From Luidia sarsii (taxonomy: Eukaryota; Echinodermata; Asteroidea; Paxillosida; Luidiidae), in contig OX465109.1 of the NCBI GenBank assembly GCA_949987565.1, positions 20,081,167-20,145,166 of the forward strand: DNA of 64,000 nucleotides, read 5' to 3'. Below are positions 46,901-60,245 of this stretch, piece after piece. Made by a program: the position numbers and the translations under genes. The notes below the pieces were generated by a model. That model saw only the letters and a list, made by a program, of their open reading frames with translations, did no database searches and was not told the origin of the DNA. Each line of letters starts with the position of its first letter. Positions within the stretch are counted from its first letter, which is position 1.

Positions 46901-47280
46901 TACACCCTGACGGGAGCGGTATTTGGTTCATTTCCGAGGCGAATGAGCGGACATGCACAACAGAAGCGTGTACTGTGATATCCCGGCCCATAGAATTGAT
47001 CTGAGAGGGCAGATAGGGTGACACTAAGCTGAAGACCAAACGCCGAGTGAAGACCAAACGATAAGAAGGCGGGAATTCATAGCTATAAAAAACAGCACGC
47101 ATGCAGTCGAGCACTTGACTCGATTTAACGAGTATTATTTCATAGATGCTTCACGTCAGTGGCTGATTTCTTTATGCAGTGACATTTTTCATGCTTCAGG
47201 CCATGCTATCTAATTTTAAACAAACAAACAATCAAACAAATAAACACAGGGAAACTGACTTGGATCTTGTCAGCATTTTT
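43915..47280. other. Intergenic, one diverged repeat
   Basis: A GATCGAAACGTC-family tail lies at about 45880-45975 (GGAAGCGAAATGTCAGGCCC ... CAGTGAGCATATTGTAACAT). No exon supported. Short frames near 45010-45225 are not recognisable. Confidence 0.4.
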
Positions 47281-47284
47281 ACCA

Positions 47285-47381
47285 AGCAAAGAGATGTTGT
47301 CTGCACCGGGACTTGAGCTCGACCTCTGGTGTATAACGCACCAGCGAGCCGCAGGTCTCGGGTTCAAGGCCTGATCAAGTC
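47285..47381. repeat. tRNA-like SINE fragment with two opposed T-arms
   Basis: On the minus strand TCAAGTCCCGGTGC is preceded by an anticodon-arm-like GCTGGTGCGTTATACACCAG. On the + strand GGTCTCGGGTTCAAGGCC is a second B-box-like segment. The anticodon arm here pairs well (CTGGTG/CACCAG), unlike the copy at 63.3 kb. Confidence 0.6.
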
Positions 47382-47960
47382 GAATTTACTTCGCTATTTT
47401 CACAGAATTATTTATCCTAAAAATAAAGAGAGTATGCCATTCAATGTGGATCCTGTAGTAATATCTATTTCAAAGGATTAAAAAAAGGGGGGAACCATGT
47501 AGTAAGAAATCCATCCAGCTGGTAAAATAGACGATCGATTAGAAAAATATGTGATGTCATCGTAACATCATGGAAACGTCGAGTCCTGATGGGATCGTTA
47601 TAAAACAATAAAGTTGTGTTTGGTGTGAGGATGAAAAGGTTGAAAGTGTGCTTTAATAACATCACACCTTGATCGAAACAAAGGTTAATGGTTTGTTAAA
47701 CCAAAGAAAGGCTGAATGAACCATTTGGAAATCAATCGCACGCGCTTGTAGTTCCAAACGTGGGCGTATTATGCTTGATTTATTGCCCCTTTGCAGAATT
47801 AATTTTTCATAACGGGCGTAGGAGGATAGAGGTATGGAATGCTATGTATCTTCTGAATTTCACAGGGCTGATTTCAACTGTCATCTACGAATCCCTGTTT
47901 TGTGTTAACTTCCCGAGTTTGATCTTTCCCTTTTATCTTTCCTCCTATAATAATAACACT

Positions 47961-48190
47961 TCCCTACAGCTTGAATTTCCCTTCGATCTCATCCTAGCTT
48001 GTCTACTATCTTTCCCTTTCTGCATTGTGTCATTCGTATCGTATTCCTTCTCCCCTTCCTAAAGAGATGATTTTGTCCTTGTCATACTGCCTTGGAGAAA
48101 AGTCTTGCTGAGATCGAAACGCCCTATCGTTGTCAAGTTTTGACAAATGCTATTTGTTTCATTTCGGTTAGTTAGCATTTTAGCATTGCC
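47961..48190 (+). repeat. Single pyrimidine unit followed by a GATCGAAACGTC-family copy
   Basis: A diverged unit of the 16.6-kb minisatellite (TTCGATCTCATCCTAGCTTG then TCTACTATCTTTCCC) is followed by CTTGGAGAAAAGTCTTGCTG, AGATCGAAACGCCCT and a GTTAGCATTTTAGCA tail. The order is the same as at 16631-18470. Confidence 0.65.
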
Positions 48191-48294
48191 ACTTAAAAAT
48201 GAGTTCTTGGACGCACACATAAGTTATTAATTTTATTAATTTTGTTCAAACTAAAGTAACCGTTTATACAAAATAATGCAACATGTCCATAAAT

Positions 48295-48425
48295 TCTCAA
48301 GGTTTTCTTTTCTTGAATCTTCTTTTCTTTTAAGTGCAATTATCCCACTTTGTATATTTTCCCTTATTTGCTTTGTATCCCTCCTGAATTCGGAATAAAG
48401 TTTTCTTTGCAAAAGTAAAAGTAAA
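48295..48425 (+). repeat. Retroposon 3' tail ending GAATAAAGTTTTCTTTG
   Basis: It shares TGCAATTATCC, TTTGTAT, CCTCCTGAATTCGGAATAAA and GTTTTCTTTGCAAAAGTAAAAG with 62945-63055. This looks like the 3' end of a non-LTR element or a processed transcript with a polyA signal. Confidence 0.6.
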
Positions 48426-48429
48426 AATG

Positions 48430-51090
48430 ATACATTTCATGTATCATTTACAGGACAAGACGGGCTAAGGTTGGATCTGGGTTGAACAAGATGGAAGGAG
48501 AGGTACACACCACTATGCTAGTCTGAATTCTCGTGCGTATTCCACAGACTGACAACTATATACTCCTGGGAAATCAGAACTTCGTCTCTTTCAAGTCGGA
48601 AATGAGAATCGTTAGAGGACTACAGAAAAGTGTGAGGACTGAAATAGAAGTGGCAGTCGTTACGTCTTGAAAGAAGGCAGGTGGACCAGTCAATACGCTG
48701 GTGAACCCGTGACAAACACGAGCCGTACAAAATTACAGGAAGCACAAACCCACTTCCTCCCGATTCCACTAAGAATGTATCATTCAATGTGACGTCGACT
48801 ATAAATGTTATCTCAGTTTTGGAAGGAGCAGTTTGGAACGACAGACTTCAGTTTGTCGTGAATTCGGCAAGCTCTGAAAATCTGTCCTGTCCTATGTGTA
48901 AGAATTAATCGAGGATAACTATATGGGGTCTATAATCTTGATTGAATCGACACCTTGGGTTTCGTTCCTTTGTAGAATGATTTAGCAAAAGTGGCAACTC
49001 TTCACTGACTTACATGGCCAAGAATGTAGGCCTTCTGTTCGCCAACCATAGAGGGCCTGGTGTGTTCATCCTAGCAGAAATAGCAGAGGTACAGGCCCTC
49101 TAATTTGTGAGGATCATTTCCAGATTTCCAAGGATCAAAGCGGAGATCCTCGAGCACGGTGTTTTACGAGTCATTTTGCGACAAATCTTTACTAATACAC
49201 CATTAAATACAGACACACTTGGATATACTGCAAGGTACAAACAACCATACTACGGAGCACACAGGTTGAGTATGGTTGCAGAAGCGACGATGAATGGTTT
49301 TCCGACGGCGAAATGCTGCCGCCCGATAATGGTAACGCACGTCCAAGCCCCAAGTCAGCCCCCAGCACAGCGGTCCCATTCACCGCGGCTCCACAGCGCA
49401 ACTAACCCGTAGTGCGCGCTGATTCAGCGGCCGGGTGCACCGTGCGTTCACGCTGTCAGCGCTACACGACCAGCCAGGCACGTACACGCACAGGCGCGTG
49501 CAGTATACCGTGCGCTCCCTCTAAACCCGGGGCACGGCCTGAAGTGGCGGGCAAACCCCTGACCTCAGAAACATAAAACCGGTGCCGACGTTTCTGTCCG
49601 TGACCTTTCCGAAACGTGAACTTGTCACCAAATACCAAGCCCTCTCTCTTTATAATATCGCAGAGCGTGCCGTCACGTGCAAATGCAATGGGTAGGGACA
49701 GCTAAACCCTATAGCTATACATCATGGCTGTGCAGGATATGACAACAAGAATGACACTATTTTTTCGTCGAGAAGAGAATCCCGCCACACTGTTATCATT
49801 CCAAATAACCCCTTGTAATTTGCCGTCAGCTTATCATCGGGACACCAGTTACAAAATCGATTGATAATCCTGGTGGGATTCTATACTCGGAATGGAAGAG
49901 CTTCACAAACGATCTCTGAACGACAAAGGAAACCTGCTAAAGACTTTTAAGAATTAAGCGTGATGGAACGAGAAATAGACAGAAACTGTTAATTAAAAAT
50001 TTTACAATTTAGTTTGATTTACGCAAAATGACAAACTATCGTCAGCTGAGTTAGGCGAGAATAGGTTTTCATCTTGGCTCGAAAGGTTGACGAAGGACTT
50101 ACAAATCTACAGATCTACAAACCACACAGGTGATTTCATTCGGTCACGGTCAACTTATCGAAAGGAAAATGTGACATTTACTGGTACTTGGAAGCCGCTA
50201 TGGAGAATGGATAAACCAGGTTCTGCTGATTAAAATTACACATGTATATACGCCTTTGGCAAGCGCACACATTTCATCCATACTAAATATATTTGGTTTG
50301 CCTCTGCAGCAAATAAAAAAAAATCGAAACAACTCAAATATCGAATCAACATCACAACAAGTTGAACCTCCGCATTCCGCTCGGATTATAACGACGACAG
50401 GTCTCTAAATTCAAAGCTTTCGATATTTTCCCTTTTTCATCAGAACTGTTGTGATGCTAATTTAGTTTTCTGTTGAATAATCTGGAAATTCCGCGCTGGA
50501 AATGAAAGGCAAGGCGAGTGAATTCTGACAACATATAGGAAAATCAGAAGGTCGTACAACGTGAGAAAAAAAGAGGAAACAATTACATTTATCATTTACT
50601 GAGTGCCTTGAGAAATCAGACGCTAATTATTCCATACGGATTTTACTGGCTTTTGTTCTCTGAATAGAAGTTTCAGAAAGAGACCTCTTTAAAGTTCTGA
50701 AACGGAGGGGAAAAATCACCAGACACAAAAATGCAGAATGCGATTGGAATTTCAAAACATGAATAAAACAAGAAAATCGAAAGTAATGAATAATTTTCCA
50801 CTGTATTTACATCCATCAATGGGGTATTTTAATGCTTCAATAATTTCCATTCGTCCGGGCTTGCAATTCGTTCTCGTAGTTTCTTTTCATTGCGTTTATT
50901 CATGGCGACTCCAATGGAAGTGGGGAGTAGTGATCCGCACACGAACCGAATCGAGTCGCTCAGGATTCGATGGAAGTCAAGCAAAATATCCAAGCTGTTG
51001 AGATGAACATAAGTACGCCCATCCTGAAAATCTTATTGAAAGGTATACCTTTCAAGAAGAATACAAAATAGAGGTCCTAAAATATAGGAC
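48430..51090. other. Intergenic, no confirmed gene
   Basis: A minus-strand GATCGAAACGTC fragment lies at 49050-49085. A CpG-rich stretch is at 49300-49530. No exon supported. Confidence 0.4.
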
Positions 51091-51097
51091 CTTTCCG

Positions 51098-51212
51098 TAA
51101 CTCAAAGATAGAACGGTCCTGCTAAGATGGAAACATCAATAACTAATCGTTAAGATTTGTTGAGAATAAATTTCGGTCGCTTGGGTCAGTAAGCAGTTTG
51201 TATCATTTTTCT
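51098..51212 (+). repeat. Diverged GATCGAAACGTC-family copy
   Basis: AACTCAAAGATAGAACGGTC, CTGCTAAGATGGAAACATCA and GGTCAGTAAGCAGTTTGTAT are in family order. A short inverted remnant (ATATAGGACCTTTCC) precedes it. Confidence 0.6.
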
Positions 51213-51219
51213 CTTTTAC

Positions 51220-52370
51220 CTTTCAAAATTACCTTTCTCCGAATCGTTTTCGATTTTAACCGAGATCTTTGGGATTGTCTGATGACCTCTCTTTAAAGGC
51301 AAGGAGAATGCCAGATATGTGACGAAGAGCTTGCATATAGTCTGTGTTAGGTGGGAAATCATTTGGAAGGATTTCCTCTTTGTTAGAGATAATCATCATG
51401 AAGGATACATTTAATTTCACAGTAAGTGGACGGTGGCGGAAATTACTTTTGGTGCAACCTATTTTAGGGGACACCACGCTCAGCCTTTGTTTCGGTGGAC
51501 ATTGACGGGCGAAGCTCTCGAGTAATTATTCTCAGGTGGGATCAATCCGGGCATTTCGAGCAATCTTAGAGCATCCTTTCATCAAGGAGGCAATGACGCA
51601 ATAATCTAAAAGAGGTTACAATCTTCCTCGTGAGCTCATAGCTGCAGATGACGTGTGAGACGAATCACAAGTTAAGGATCTAAGATGCATCTCCTTCTGA
51701 GTGGGAATTCCAAGTGGAATTTAAGATCGCAAATCATACCTTGAGATTTAATAGATTCAGGTTGTTTTCATGAAATCGATGTAGACAACGAAACGTTGCA
51801 AATTCGTGTAAACATTTCAACTGGGGACGTGTTGAGACTGGAGGGAATATGTTTTAAATTAGAGTTCTCCGCCTTTCATCTCCGTGCCAACGAAAATTTA
51901 CTAATGAAAATTCTCAAAACTTCGCAGTGAAAATGTTTCTAAGGGACACGTGAACGACTAATTCAAGGAAAGAAAAATGTATTGCAATAGAATAAATGTC
52001 CGAAAAAGAATCGGCCGCTCTAAATGGGCAAAAAGGGAAGACCAAGGGTGGTACAATCGTGGAGGAAGGCCATGGAACAACACGACCTTGACATGAATAA
52101 ATACCACTGGTATCTTAAAGTCCATTTTATCCTCCGCATCTCCGAGATTCCGGTGAAGTTTTGTGGCCAACACTTCCACAGACAAACCACGGAAACACCC
52201 TGATTCTGCGCTCTGTCTCCACCGGGCATAACCTGCCGACCACCCGCCCGACTGTCCCGACAGAAAACACCCTCAGTCCGTGTCCAGTCAAGATGAAAAC
52301 AAAAATACCACAGTGGCTCTCTCTTCCATGTTTGGATTTTTTTTTTTTTTAGGAAGACGGGGCTACCAGG
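51220..52370. other. Intergenic, no gene seen
   Basis: AT-rich sequence. None of the short frames is recognisable. Confidence 0.4.
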
Positions 52371-52379
52371 CGCAAGCTG

Positions 52380-53520
52380 ACTAGATGCGTGATTCACCGC
52401 GTAAGGTAAGACCGTGGGGAGACCCTACTCGCGTAGATATTAATGGGTTCGCACCGTGGCTCGCTGCACGACGCCCCGTCACAGCGAACCCTGCTGCTGA
52501 TAAATGCACGGCTATTGACTGGAATTCGTGTCACGTGACGATCGAGCGCCATTCATTTCTCTTCTCTCCCTCCCCCCATCGCCCGCTGCACCGTGCCCTG
52601 CCAAGCCTACACACGCACCGCTGGATGTGTTTTTTTGCAGTTCGCCTACGTACGTGTGTTGGAGACCGCGGGACAGGGCACACAGATCGCATGCATTAGT
52701 TTGCACAGCGAATAACGGCCTTGCGCACAGTGCATGTCTATACGTACAGTTGGCGACGGCGCACGGAGATATTTTCACATCGTCACCGAGGAACAAAACA
52801 CCTCCGTTTTTCGGCTCTTCCGAACGATTCCGGACCCTTCACCGCAGGATTTAAGGTAAAACACGTGGCCCGGTTTATGTACTGCTTGATTTCGTATGCG
52901 ATTGGCGTAATGTGGTTCCGAAGTCGTGTAAAGGCGGTGCAAATGCCACCCGTGCTGTTCGGGAAACGCGAGATTTTGTGTGGACAATTCAAGATGGCCA
53001 CTGAGGGCGGGAGGGACCGTGGGTGGGTTACCCGTCCTCCGTGTTTTGCAGATATCAGACCTGTCTGCCCTGCGGCACGGCCGGCACAGGGTCCCCGCAC
53101 CCACGGGAGGGTTTGCCGAAACGAAATGTGGCCTTCTGCGGGACTGACGACAAGGCTGCCTCGTTTTCCAGCTCGTTTCTGGCCGCGTAAATTTAGTGGA
53201 TCCGAACGCGCGCGGTCTTTCCATCGTCCATGTAGTCGGCACGGTGGCAGTACGGTAAATTGTCTACATGTAAAAGGCCGACGTGGTGCGCTGAAGGATT
53301 CACCCAGTTCTGCTTTACAGTTCGTCTTTCGTTTTTGGCAGCGATACTGTCACCTTGCATGCCCACGCTCAACCCGTCACACCCTCCCAATCGTGTTTGT
53401 AAACAGGGATAATTTTTTCTTCGTTCGCGTTTGCTTAGCGAGGGGGCGACACAGCGCGCTGGCAGCCCAAAATGCTAATTTCCTACACCCCCAGCAAGTA
53501 TTTCTCTCATAAATTTCATT
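52380..53520. promoter_or_regulatory. CpG-rich, promoter-like region
   Basis: CG dinucleotides are frequent and there is a YY1-like CAAGATGGCC at 52991-53000. Donor-like AAG|GTAAGACC (52406) and TTTAAG|GTAAAACA (52855) are on the + strand. A 263-codon frame (52721-53512) is open but has no recognisable domain, and frames on the other strand are open too. I treat it as a GC-rich artefact or 5'UTR. Confidence 0.3.
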
Positions 53521-53529
53521 TTTAGCCCG

Positions 53530-56500
53530 TTTGTCCGGTCGGCGAGGGCAAATTAGATTTTACAGCCAGATAGTCCACTTATCGAGGATTGTAAAACTGG
53601 CCTTGTGATGACGTTAGCTGCTACGTGGGGCGTTTCCTGAACTTAAACTGGGCGGGGCTCTTTAAAAAAAAATTGCTCCGAACTGGGTTGCCCACGCCTT
53701 GGTGGTGCGTGGCACATTAAAGCGTTATTATGGCACTTACTGAAGCACGGCTGGGCTAGCTATAAATGAAAAGGCAATGAATTAATCATTATTCTCGATT
53801 ATCACGATGATAATGATTGTTCATTTTCCTTTGTTTTGATCTATTTGGGTTATGCCCGCAGGAGTAAGGGCAGTGGCCTGTTTTTAGTTTCGATAATTGA
53901 ATACTTCGTTTATTCATTTCGATTGCATTTTAACTAAGAAAACCTTTGTGAGTATGAATCGATGGAATGTTAATAAATTACACACCAGTTAGTGCGACTG
54001 GTTTGTGTCTGTTATTTTAGTTTGTGCCAAGTGTCTTATGGTGCCATTCTTATCTGGTTTCGCACCGGAAGTGCTCGCGCTGTCCGTTTCTGTGTAAAAT
54101 ATTTATTGCAGATGAAAACACCCTGCAGTTGAGCTAACAGCTGCCGAAAGCTTAGCGGGCGTGTCGATAAGGGGTTAACGGACGGTGTCCGTCCACTCGG
54201 AGAGGTCGGTCTGGGAACTGTGGGCTTGGCATAAGGTGGGCTCCTTCATGTGGAGCGAACCTGCCGAATGTAATCGGCCGTACGGTGTGTATACGCGATG
54301 GGTGCGTGACATCTAACAAAAAAAAAAACCGGTTCGGAAGAGCGCCAATCCTCAAAGGAATCAGTCTAGTGTTGTTTATGAGACGCGGTCTGACTCGCCT
54401 GTCGTACTATCGGCATCGTGGGGCGGTAGTCGGAATAGCCCCGGGGGCTGCGGCGTGGGTCTTGGGGAACGAGTGACGTATCTCACGCTCAATATTTGTT
54501 TTTGTACATAAGTGGCAGAAAGGTCGACTCGCTCTCACCCGCTCTAAGACGTCAATCTACTCAAACTATTCCACAATGGGACGCTGCGCACCCGTGCTAT
54601 AACACAAACACTCATTTGAATGCGCATGGATAAAGTATAGATGTCAATTTTAGTCTGCTGATAATGGTAGCGGTTTTCAGAGTAGGAAAAACATGACATT
54701 CATAAAATGCTTGGTCATCATTTAGTCCGAAAACCAATTTCGCTACTGTCTCCCGTGTGAAGACTCCTTCATTCGCTCCTTGGGTTATCGACTTGACAAA
54801 TGGGGGGAACTTGTTAATAAAAGGAATCTTCCGCACCGCCTGGCCCTGGGGCTAGCACTGCGTCCATGTGCAAAATATGAGCCGTGCCGCATCTCACGCA
54901 CTCCTTCCGTCATTTCCAAGATTATCAAATTCATGAGCGTTGGTGGGAGGGCAGTTTTAATTTAAGACGTCCCCGGCCGCCCCGATACGCCAAGCCCCGA
55001 TGGAGTCTGTCATGTCATCCCCGAAGTCCTACCAGGCACCCGGGGGTTACTCAGACCTCGTGTTACAGGGATTCCCTCCCTCCCCCCTCCCTCCCTCCCT
55101 CCCCCTCCCTAGCCCTGTCCCGCCTCCAACTCACGCTGTGTATCGACAGTCACATGACATCATTGTAATAACCACGTGACGACGCTGAGCGCGCGTGGAC
55201 TTCCCTATAACCGTGGCGATCTTTTAACGAACAAAATCTGCGCCACTGAGACGGACCGTTGCACGTAAGCAAAACTCGCCGGCATTCATGGAGTGTGTTT
55301 TCATATCCTCCGTCGTTTTCATCGTATCATCATCGACCGTCGGTGTGTTATCTCGACTCTCGAGTCCCGCTGATTGCATGGTAGACAATCGTTATTTTAC
55401 TCTGCACGATCGTAAATCGAGGGATGGAACGGCGCCAACTCCTCAGCTCCTTGGTCTGTCAAAGCATTGGGTAATAGCGAGGAGGTATTGGTAATACTAA
55501 TAGCGATGGCCACAACCGTTCGCCCAACCCTTTGTGTGGTTTAATCGGAAATATCGGCTGTGCTTGATTTTAATCAACGCAATCCAGTGGGTCTTTTTTG
55601 ACAATGATATCAGTTGATATTTTGGTCCAAGTACAATGTATATTGGTTCAGCAGTGGGTTTTTTACAGCCGTGTTGAAGGGATTTCCCCCGTAGCTCCCT
55701 TCTCGGACTTCCCCCTGCCATTCCGCCCCTGAAACAGAACGATTCTTCCGCGTTTGTCTTCGGATCCTAGTCCTGAAATTGCCGAGGGCTAACGGACCAG
55801 TGTCACCGACATACCCACACGCATCGATGTCCAGGCTTCGATGTTTGTTTGGCCGCTGTTTTGAATTGAAATCCGTGCCAGCAAGAATACCCAGAAATCA
55901 GACGCACCTCATCTGACGAGCTACGGAGCTTCACCGTTGCAGGTTGCGGCTGGTTTCAACAGCATGTCTTAAAGACGGGCGATAGAAGGAGCCAAGCAAG
56001 TAGGGATCTCTTCGGGGTTGGCGTCTCTCAGCGACTGACTGCCTCACCCAGTCGCCTCCACCATCTTTCCCCCCTGTCAGTCACCAAACCACACGGCATG
56101 GACAGCAGCACGTGTCTGGAATTAAGCCCGTGTCATTGGGGATACTTCCAACTGTCAGCCTCCTCATTATCTGCCTCCCGCCGTGGCTCGTGTCGTTCTG
56201 TCTATTGTACAGTATGCCATGTAAGTAGACATATCTATACAGCTCCATGAATTGTTAATTAGGTAAACATTCGTGTGAATATTTTGGTATGCTTCAGGGA
56301 TGTTAAAAATGAATTCGTATTCGTATTCGTATTCATATTCTGCCAGGGGAATTGTGACTAAAAACGTCGTCAAGATTTCGTCATTCGCAGTGCATCATCT
56401 CGACTTTAATTTGTATGCCACCGTAACCTCGATTCTTTATTTTTGGCTGTATAATCCAGTTAACTCGTGTGTTTATGCCGATTTAAGATTCATTATTTAA

Positions 56501-57180
56501 GATTCATAGTGTGATTGCCTGAAGCACGGTGTCATGTATCCCGTGTTCAAATTAACGGCAATTCTGTCCATCTACAAAGAGACACTCTGAATTAATTGTG
56601 ATTATAATTAACTAATCCCCAGGAACAATTTGCTTTCAATAGTGTCGCTCTCTCGCATGTCGCATATCCACTCACGGGGATGTACTCATGAATGAAAAAC
56701 AAAAATCGTTCTCTCAGAGAAGCCGCCCGACGCGTCGCACTTATTTCATTTTCAGTCTGGTTGACGCGCACTCGCCACCAGTCTGGCCACGGCCGCGCGT
56801 CTCAAGGCGCCGTTCCTGGAGGCGAGGATGATGGTTTTAATCCCGTCGTTACTGGGCGCTGACAATGGACGGCAACGAGCGGGGAGTAGCAATTCCTTCT
56901 CAATTATTAGGCGCGACAAGCCAGCCGGCTGGCTGCGGCAACGCACCAGTCTGACACCAGACTCACTTGAGGCGCACGGCTCTCTAGCTAGCGCTGCCGA
57001 CCAAAAACAACCATGACAAGTTCCGCGATGCTTGTGGGCGGATTATTAGTCACGGGTTATTTAATAGTAACAAATTGTTGACCTCGAATTTTAATACGTA
57101 CGTGGATGATCAAGAGGGGATTTTGTTTTTGTGAAAGGAATTGTATCACAAGAAATGTATATGCAATGGGGGGGGGGGGG
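53530..57180. other. Intergenic, simple repeats, no confirmed gene
   Basis: CpG-rich patches are at 54150-54480 and 54960-55210. A CCCT-type microsatellite is at 55075-55110. An ATTCGT hexamer repeat is at 56313-56341. A poly-G run is at about 57169-57180. No exon could be supported on either strand. Confidence 0.4.
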
Positions 57181-57185
57181 CATTT

Positions 57186-57725
57186 TTAAAGGGATAACAC
57201 AACATTGGTCGAGGTCAAATCAAGAAATACGTTGTCTGATCCAACATATGCATGAAATAGCACACCTATGAAAATTTCAGCTCAGTCCGACAACCGAGTC
57301 TCGAGAAAATCGAGAAAACCAATTAATTTGTTTTGCGAAAATGCAGCATTCAACGAAATGTTCCGAAAAATCGTTCAGATATATAGGGGTGAGACGTAAA
57401 CTATTTCTTTACTCTATTCTAAAAAAATACAGCATTTTACACATAAATATTTCAGTGTGAGGTTTCTATAGATAGACTAACCATCTTTAGTATAAGGGTG
57501 ATATACAAAAATGTTGCAATCTGCTTACTGACTAAAATTACCAAAATGTAAATCTTAAAATTTAGTGGGCCTGACGTTTCGATCCTAGCAGGACCTTTGA
57601 CAAAAGTCCTGCTAGGATCGAAACGTCAGGCCCACTAAATTTTAAGACATCTTTAGTATAAGTTTGATGTAAATCTGTGAACATTTCTGTTTTTCGATCT
57701 TACCAATGTTGTGTAGGGCCTTAAA
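57186..57725 (+). mobile_element. TTAA-type MITE, family B, copy 2, with a nested foldback insertion
   Basis: It starts TTAAAGGGATAACACAACAT and ends CCAATGTTGTGTAGGGCCTT plus AA. Its interior matches copy 1 (42806-43180) in the opposite orientation. Removing the 151-bp insertion and one 15-bp duplicate leaves 374 bp, against 375 bp for copy 1. Confidence 0.9.
57497..57647. mobile_element. GATCGAAACGTC-family foldback element with 15-bp target duplication
   Basis: A full minus-oriented half starting GGTGATATACAAAAATGTTG meets a short plus-oriented half at ACCTTTGACAAAAGTCC. The flanks are exact direct repeats CATCTTTAGTATAAG (57482-57496 and 57648-57662). The uninterrupted MITE relative confirms the empty site. 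Confidence 0.93.
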
Positions 57726-57729
57726 GTGC

Positions 57730-58612
57730 AGAAGGATGACGTTGCTGCGACATTTTATGTCGGAGGTCTTTTGATTGACCCGAGGAGATGTTCCAACTTC
57801 GTATTCGTCGTCGTTTCTAGTTTGTTTTCGCATCAGCCATCGATTATTACGTATCGTGTCAACGACCACTGCCGCATAACTAATCGATTAGCGTCGACTG
57901 GAAAGGAAAGCGCGCGCAGTCACCCAGGGAACAAAACAGCCCGGGAAATACAGTGGAAAAAATGTCAGATCAAAGAGTATTTACTATGGCAACCGATTAC
58001 GTCATCAGTGAGCGTCGTGAGTGCGTGAATTAAGCGAACGGTTAAATAATAACAGCCCCCGGGGGGAACTTGCCCGAATGCACGGCCCTTGTGAAGTGAA
58101 AGGCGGGGACACGGACGTCTCTTAAAGTTGACACGAGACAAATATCGATCTCCAAGGCGACGGGTGTCCCTTCTAATGCACAAATACAAGGAACAGTGTA
58201 CACTCTTTGGGAATCGCTTGTTAGTTTAGACGTGTTTGTGTTGGTTTGAGCATCAACGTCCATATTCCCAACTATAAGGAAGTGGTTTTTAAAATTGATT
58301 CCCCCACGGTAAATACACCAGTCCCTGGCACCGATGTATAGGTAGACGAAAGAGTACAGACAAATGCCCAAATAAGATGCAATTACGGTGAGCAGCTAGT
58401 CCTCGCCATAGAAACGGAGCTTGTGAATTGCAGGCGTTAAGACAATGCGCTGACTGCCGTTATGACGTGATAAAGCGGTCGGGCATTGACTGCCGTATAT
58501 CTCCGTGTGAAAAATCATAATGCGCGTGGCACGTTGACGTAGCTGTCGAGGGCAAGATATAGGTCGCTGATTACTTAGCCAGTAGAGTGCCCCGTGCCCA
58601 AACGAATCCCCT

Positions 58613-58651
<39 letters not shown>

Positions 58652-60240
58652 ACCGATACGAGCTGAACTCGTGGGTGCTGCAGTGCGTGACACCAGTGCA
58701 GGGTAGCGCTGAGCGCTGGGCTGGCCAACTTACACGGTATGTGAGCGCGGCGATCCTGCGCCTAATTGTCGTGGGGACCGTGCGGGCGAGCTTCAATTTC
58801 TGCCTCTGTGCCGTACGCATGCACGCCGCGTTTCTAGACGGCGTGCCTACAGGGCATAGGCTAGCCGGGGAAAAGCGAGCCGGATATTTTAAGAAAAAGA
58901 GTGGGGGTGGAAATAATAGCCAGCCCTGGAAGCGCTGCGGAGAAGGTGTCTACACCTAAAGCCTTTCTTATACTCGGGATGCCACGGGGGATGGTTAGAT
59001 TCAAATTGCCGACACAAAGGACGATGTCAGGGGGAAAATCGGATTGAAATGTTGCAGCTCTTCGTCTACTAGTGGAACATGAGCTCATTGTTAGCGATCG
59101 ATATGGCTATTGAGGAGTGAGTATCCTTTGTAGGGAGATTTCGATATTTTATGGTGTGGATGTACACGATTAGCATTTGCTCCAAATCAAATGGCGAGTT
59201 TCCTGTTAAACCTTCATCACAGCGGAAGGCCTTTTTGTTCTAAAAGCTTCTACCACCACTAGTCAATTCTACAAAGGACAAGAATGATAGAAAGAGGTGA
59301 CTTATTAATACAAGTGCCTAATTAAAAAGCTCGTGGAAGATTAATTAAAAAGCATTCTGCTTTTCAGAAAGCCTTTGCCGGGATCAAAATATCAGACTCT
59401 TTAATGTTTTCGGATTCAATTGGATCTGTGTGGATACATGAATACAGTCAATTAATTAAAGTTCGCTGCGAAGCATTTATAGAAAGGTTGAGATTTGCAT
59501 CTACATGTCAATCCAAACAACCCAATCAACAGAAGACCTAGCTCTTAGTCCTAAGCTCTTACAATAGTTAGGGGTTGTTCACTTACATATCTGGGGCCAA
59601 TAACATAGAGCCGCTTAATCGCCAAAATGTGCTTAAGCATGAAAAATCTTCCTCAAAAGAATCAGGTTGCCAGCCAAAATTCCACTTGTATTTCACATGA
59701 AGCAACCAATAGTAGAATATGAGTCAAGTACAACAAGCATGCATCAAGGGAAATAATGGTTGGCAATCTCGTTTTGACCAGGGGAGAAATTTCTTGAAGG
59801 GGAGAAATGTTCACGCTTAAGCAGCTCTATGAAATTGGCCCCTGGTGTGAAACCCCCCCGATATTTTTATCTGACGCGATTTAAATGCCGATGCTTTCCC
59901 GTACACTTAATTCGTTACTGTTAGGTCATAGCGCAGGAATGAATCTCTTTCACGCAATGCAGATTGGGAAAATAAAACGCGAACGAAAACTACAATAAAA
60001 GAATTGCTGCAAAATCATAATACCGTTTAAGGCTGCTGTATACATCATGATCGTTATCAGTCAAACTATCAACTGCTACATCGGAACATCATTGTGTAAT
60101 TAAAGCTCACATTATTGTTGAAATGAGTCGGTGAAAAGCCTTCACAAACACCTGTTATTTCTGACAAACCCAGAGCAAGTGTAAAATTTTAGCCCACATA
60201 TCTTTGCGTAGGCTTTTTTTTCTTCAATGATCGTGCTTGT
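57730..60240. other. Intergenic, CpG-rich patch and microsatellite
   Basis: An AGCC tetranucleotide repeat (about 10 units) is at 58611-58650, and CpG content is raised at 58040-58960. A decayed GATCGAAACGTC fragment (TTTTCAGAAAGCCTTTGCCG, GGATCAAAATATCAGA) lies at 59360-59397. No exon supported. Confidence 0.4.
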
Positions 60241-60245
60241 CTTAC

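Noticed and set aside
52721..53512. 263-codon open frame on the + strand
   Set aside because: It lies in CpG-rich DNA where frames on both strands stay open. It shows no domain, odd Arg/Pro/Cys composition and no consistent splice context.
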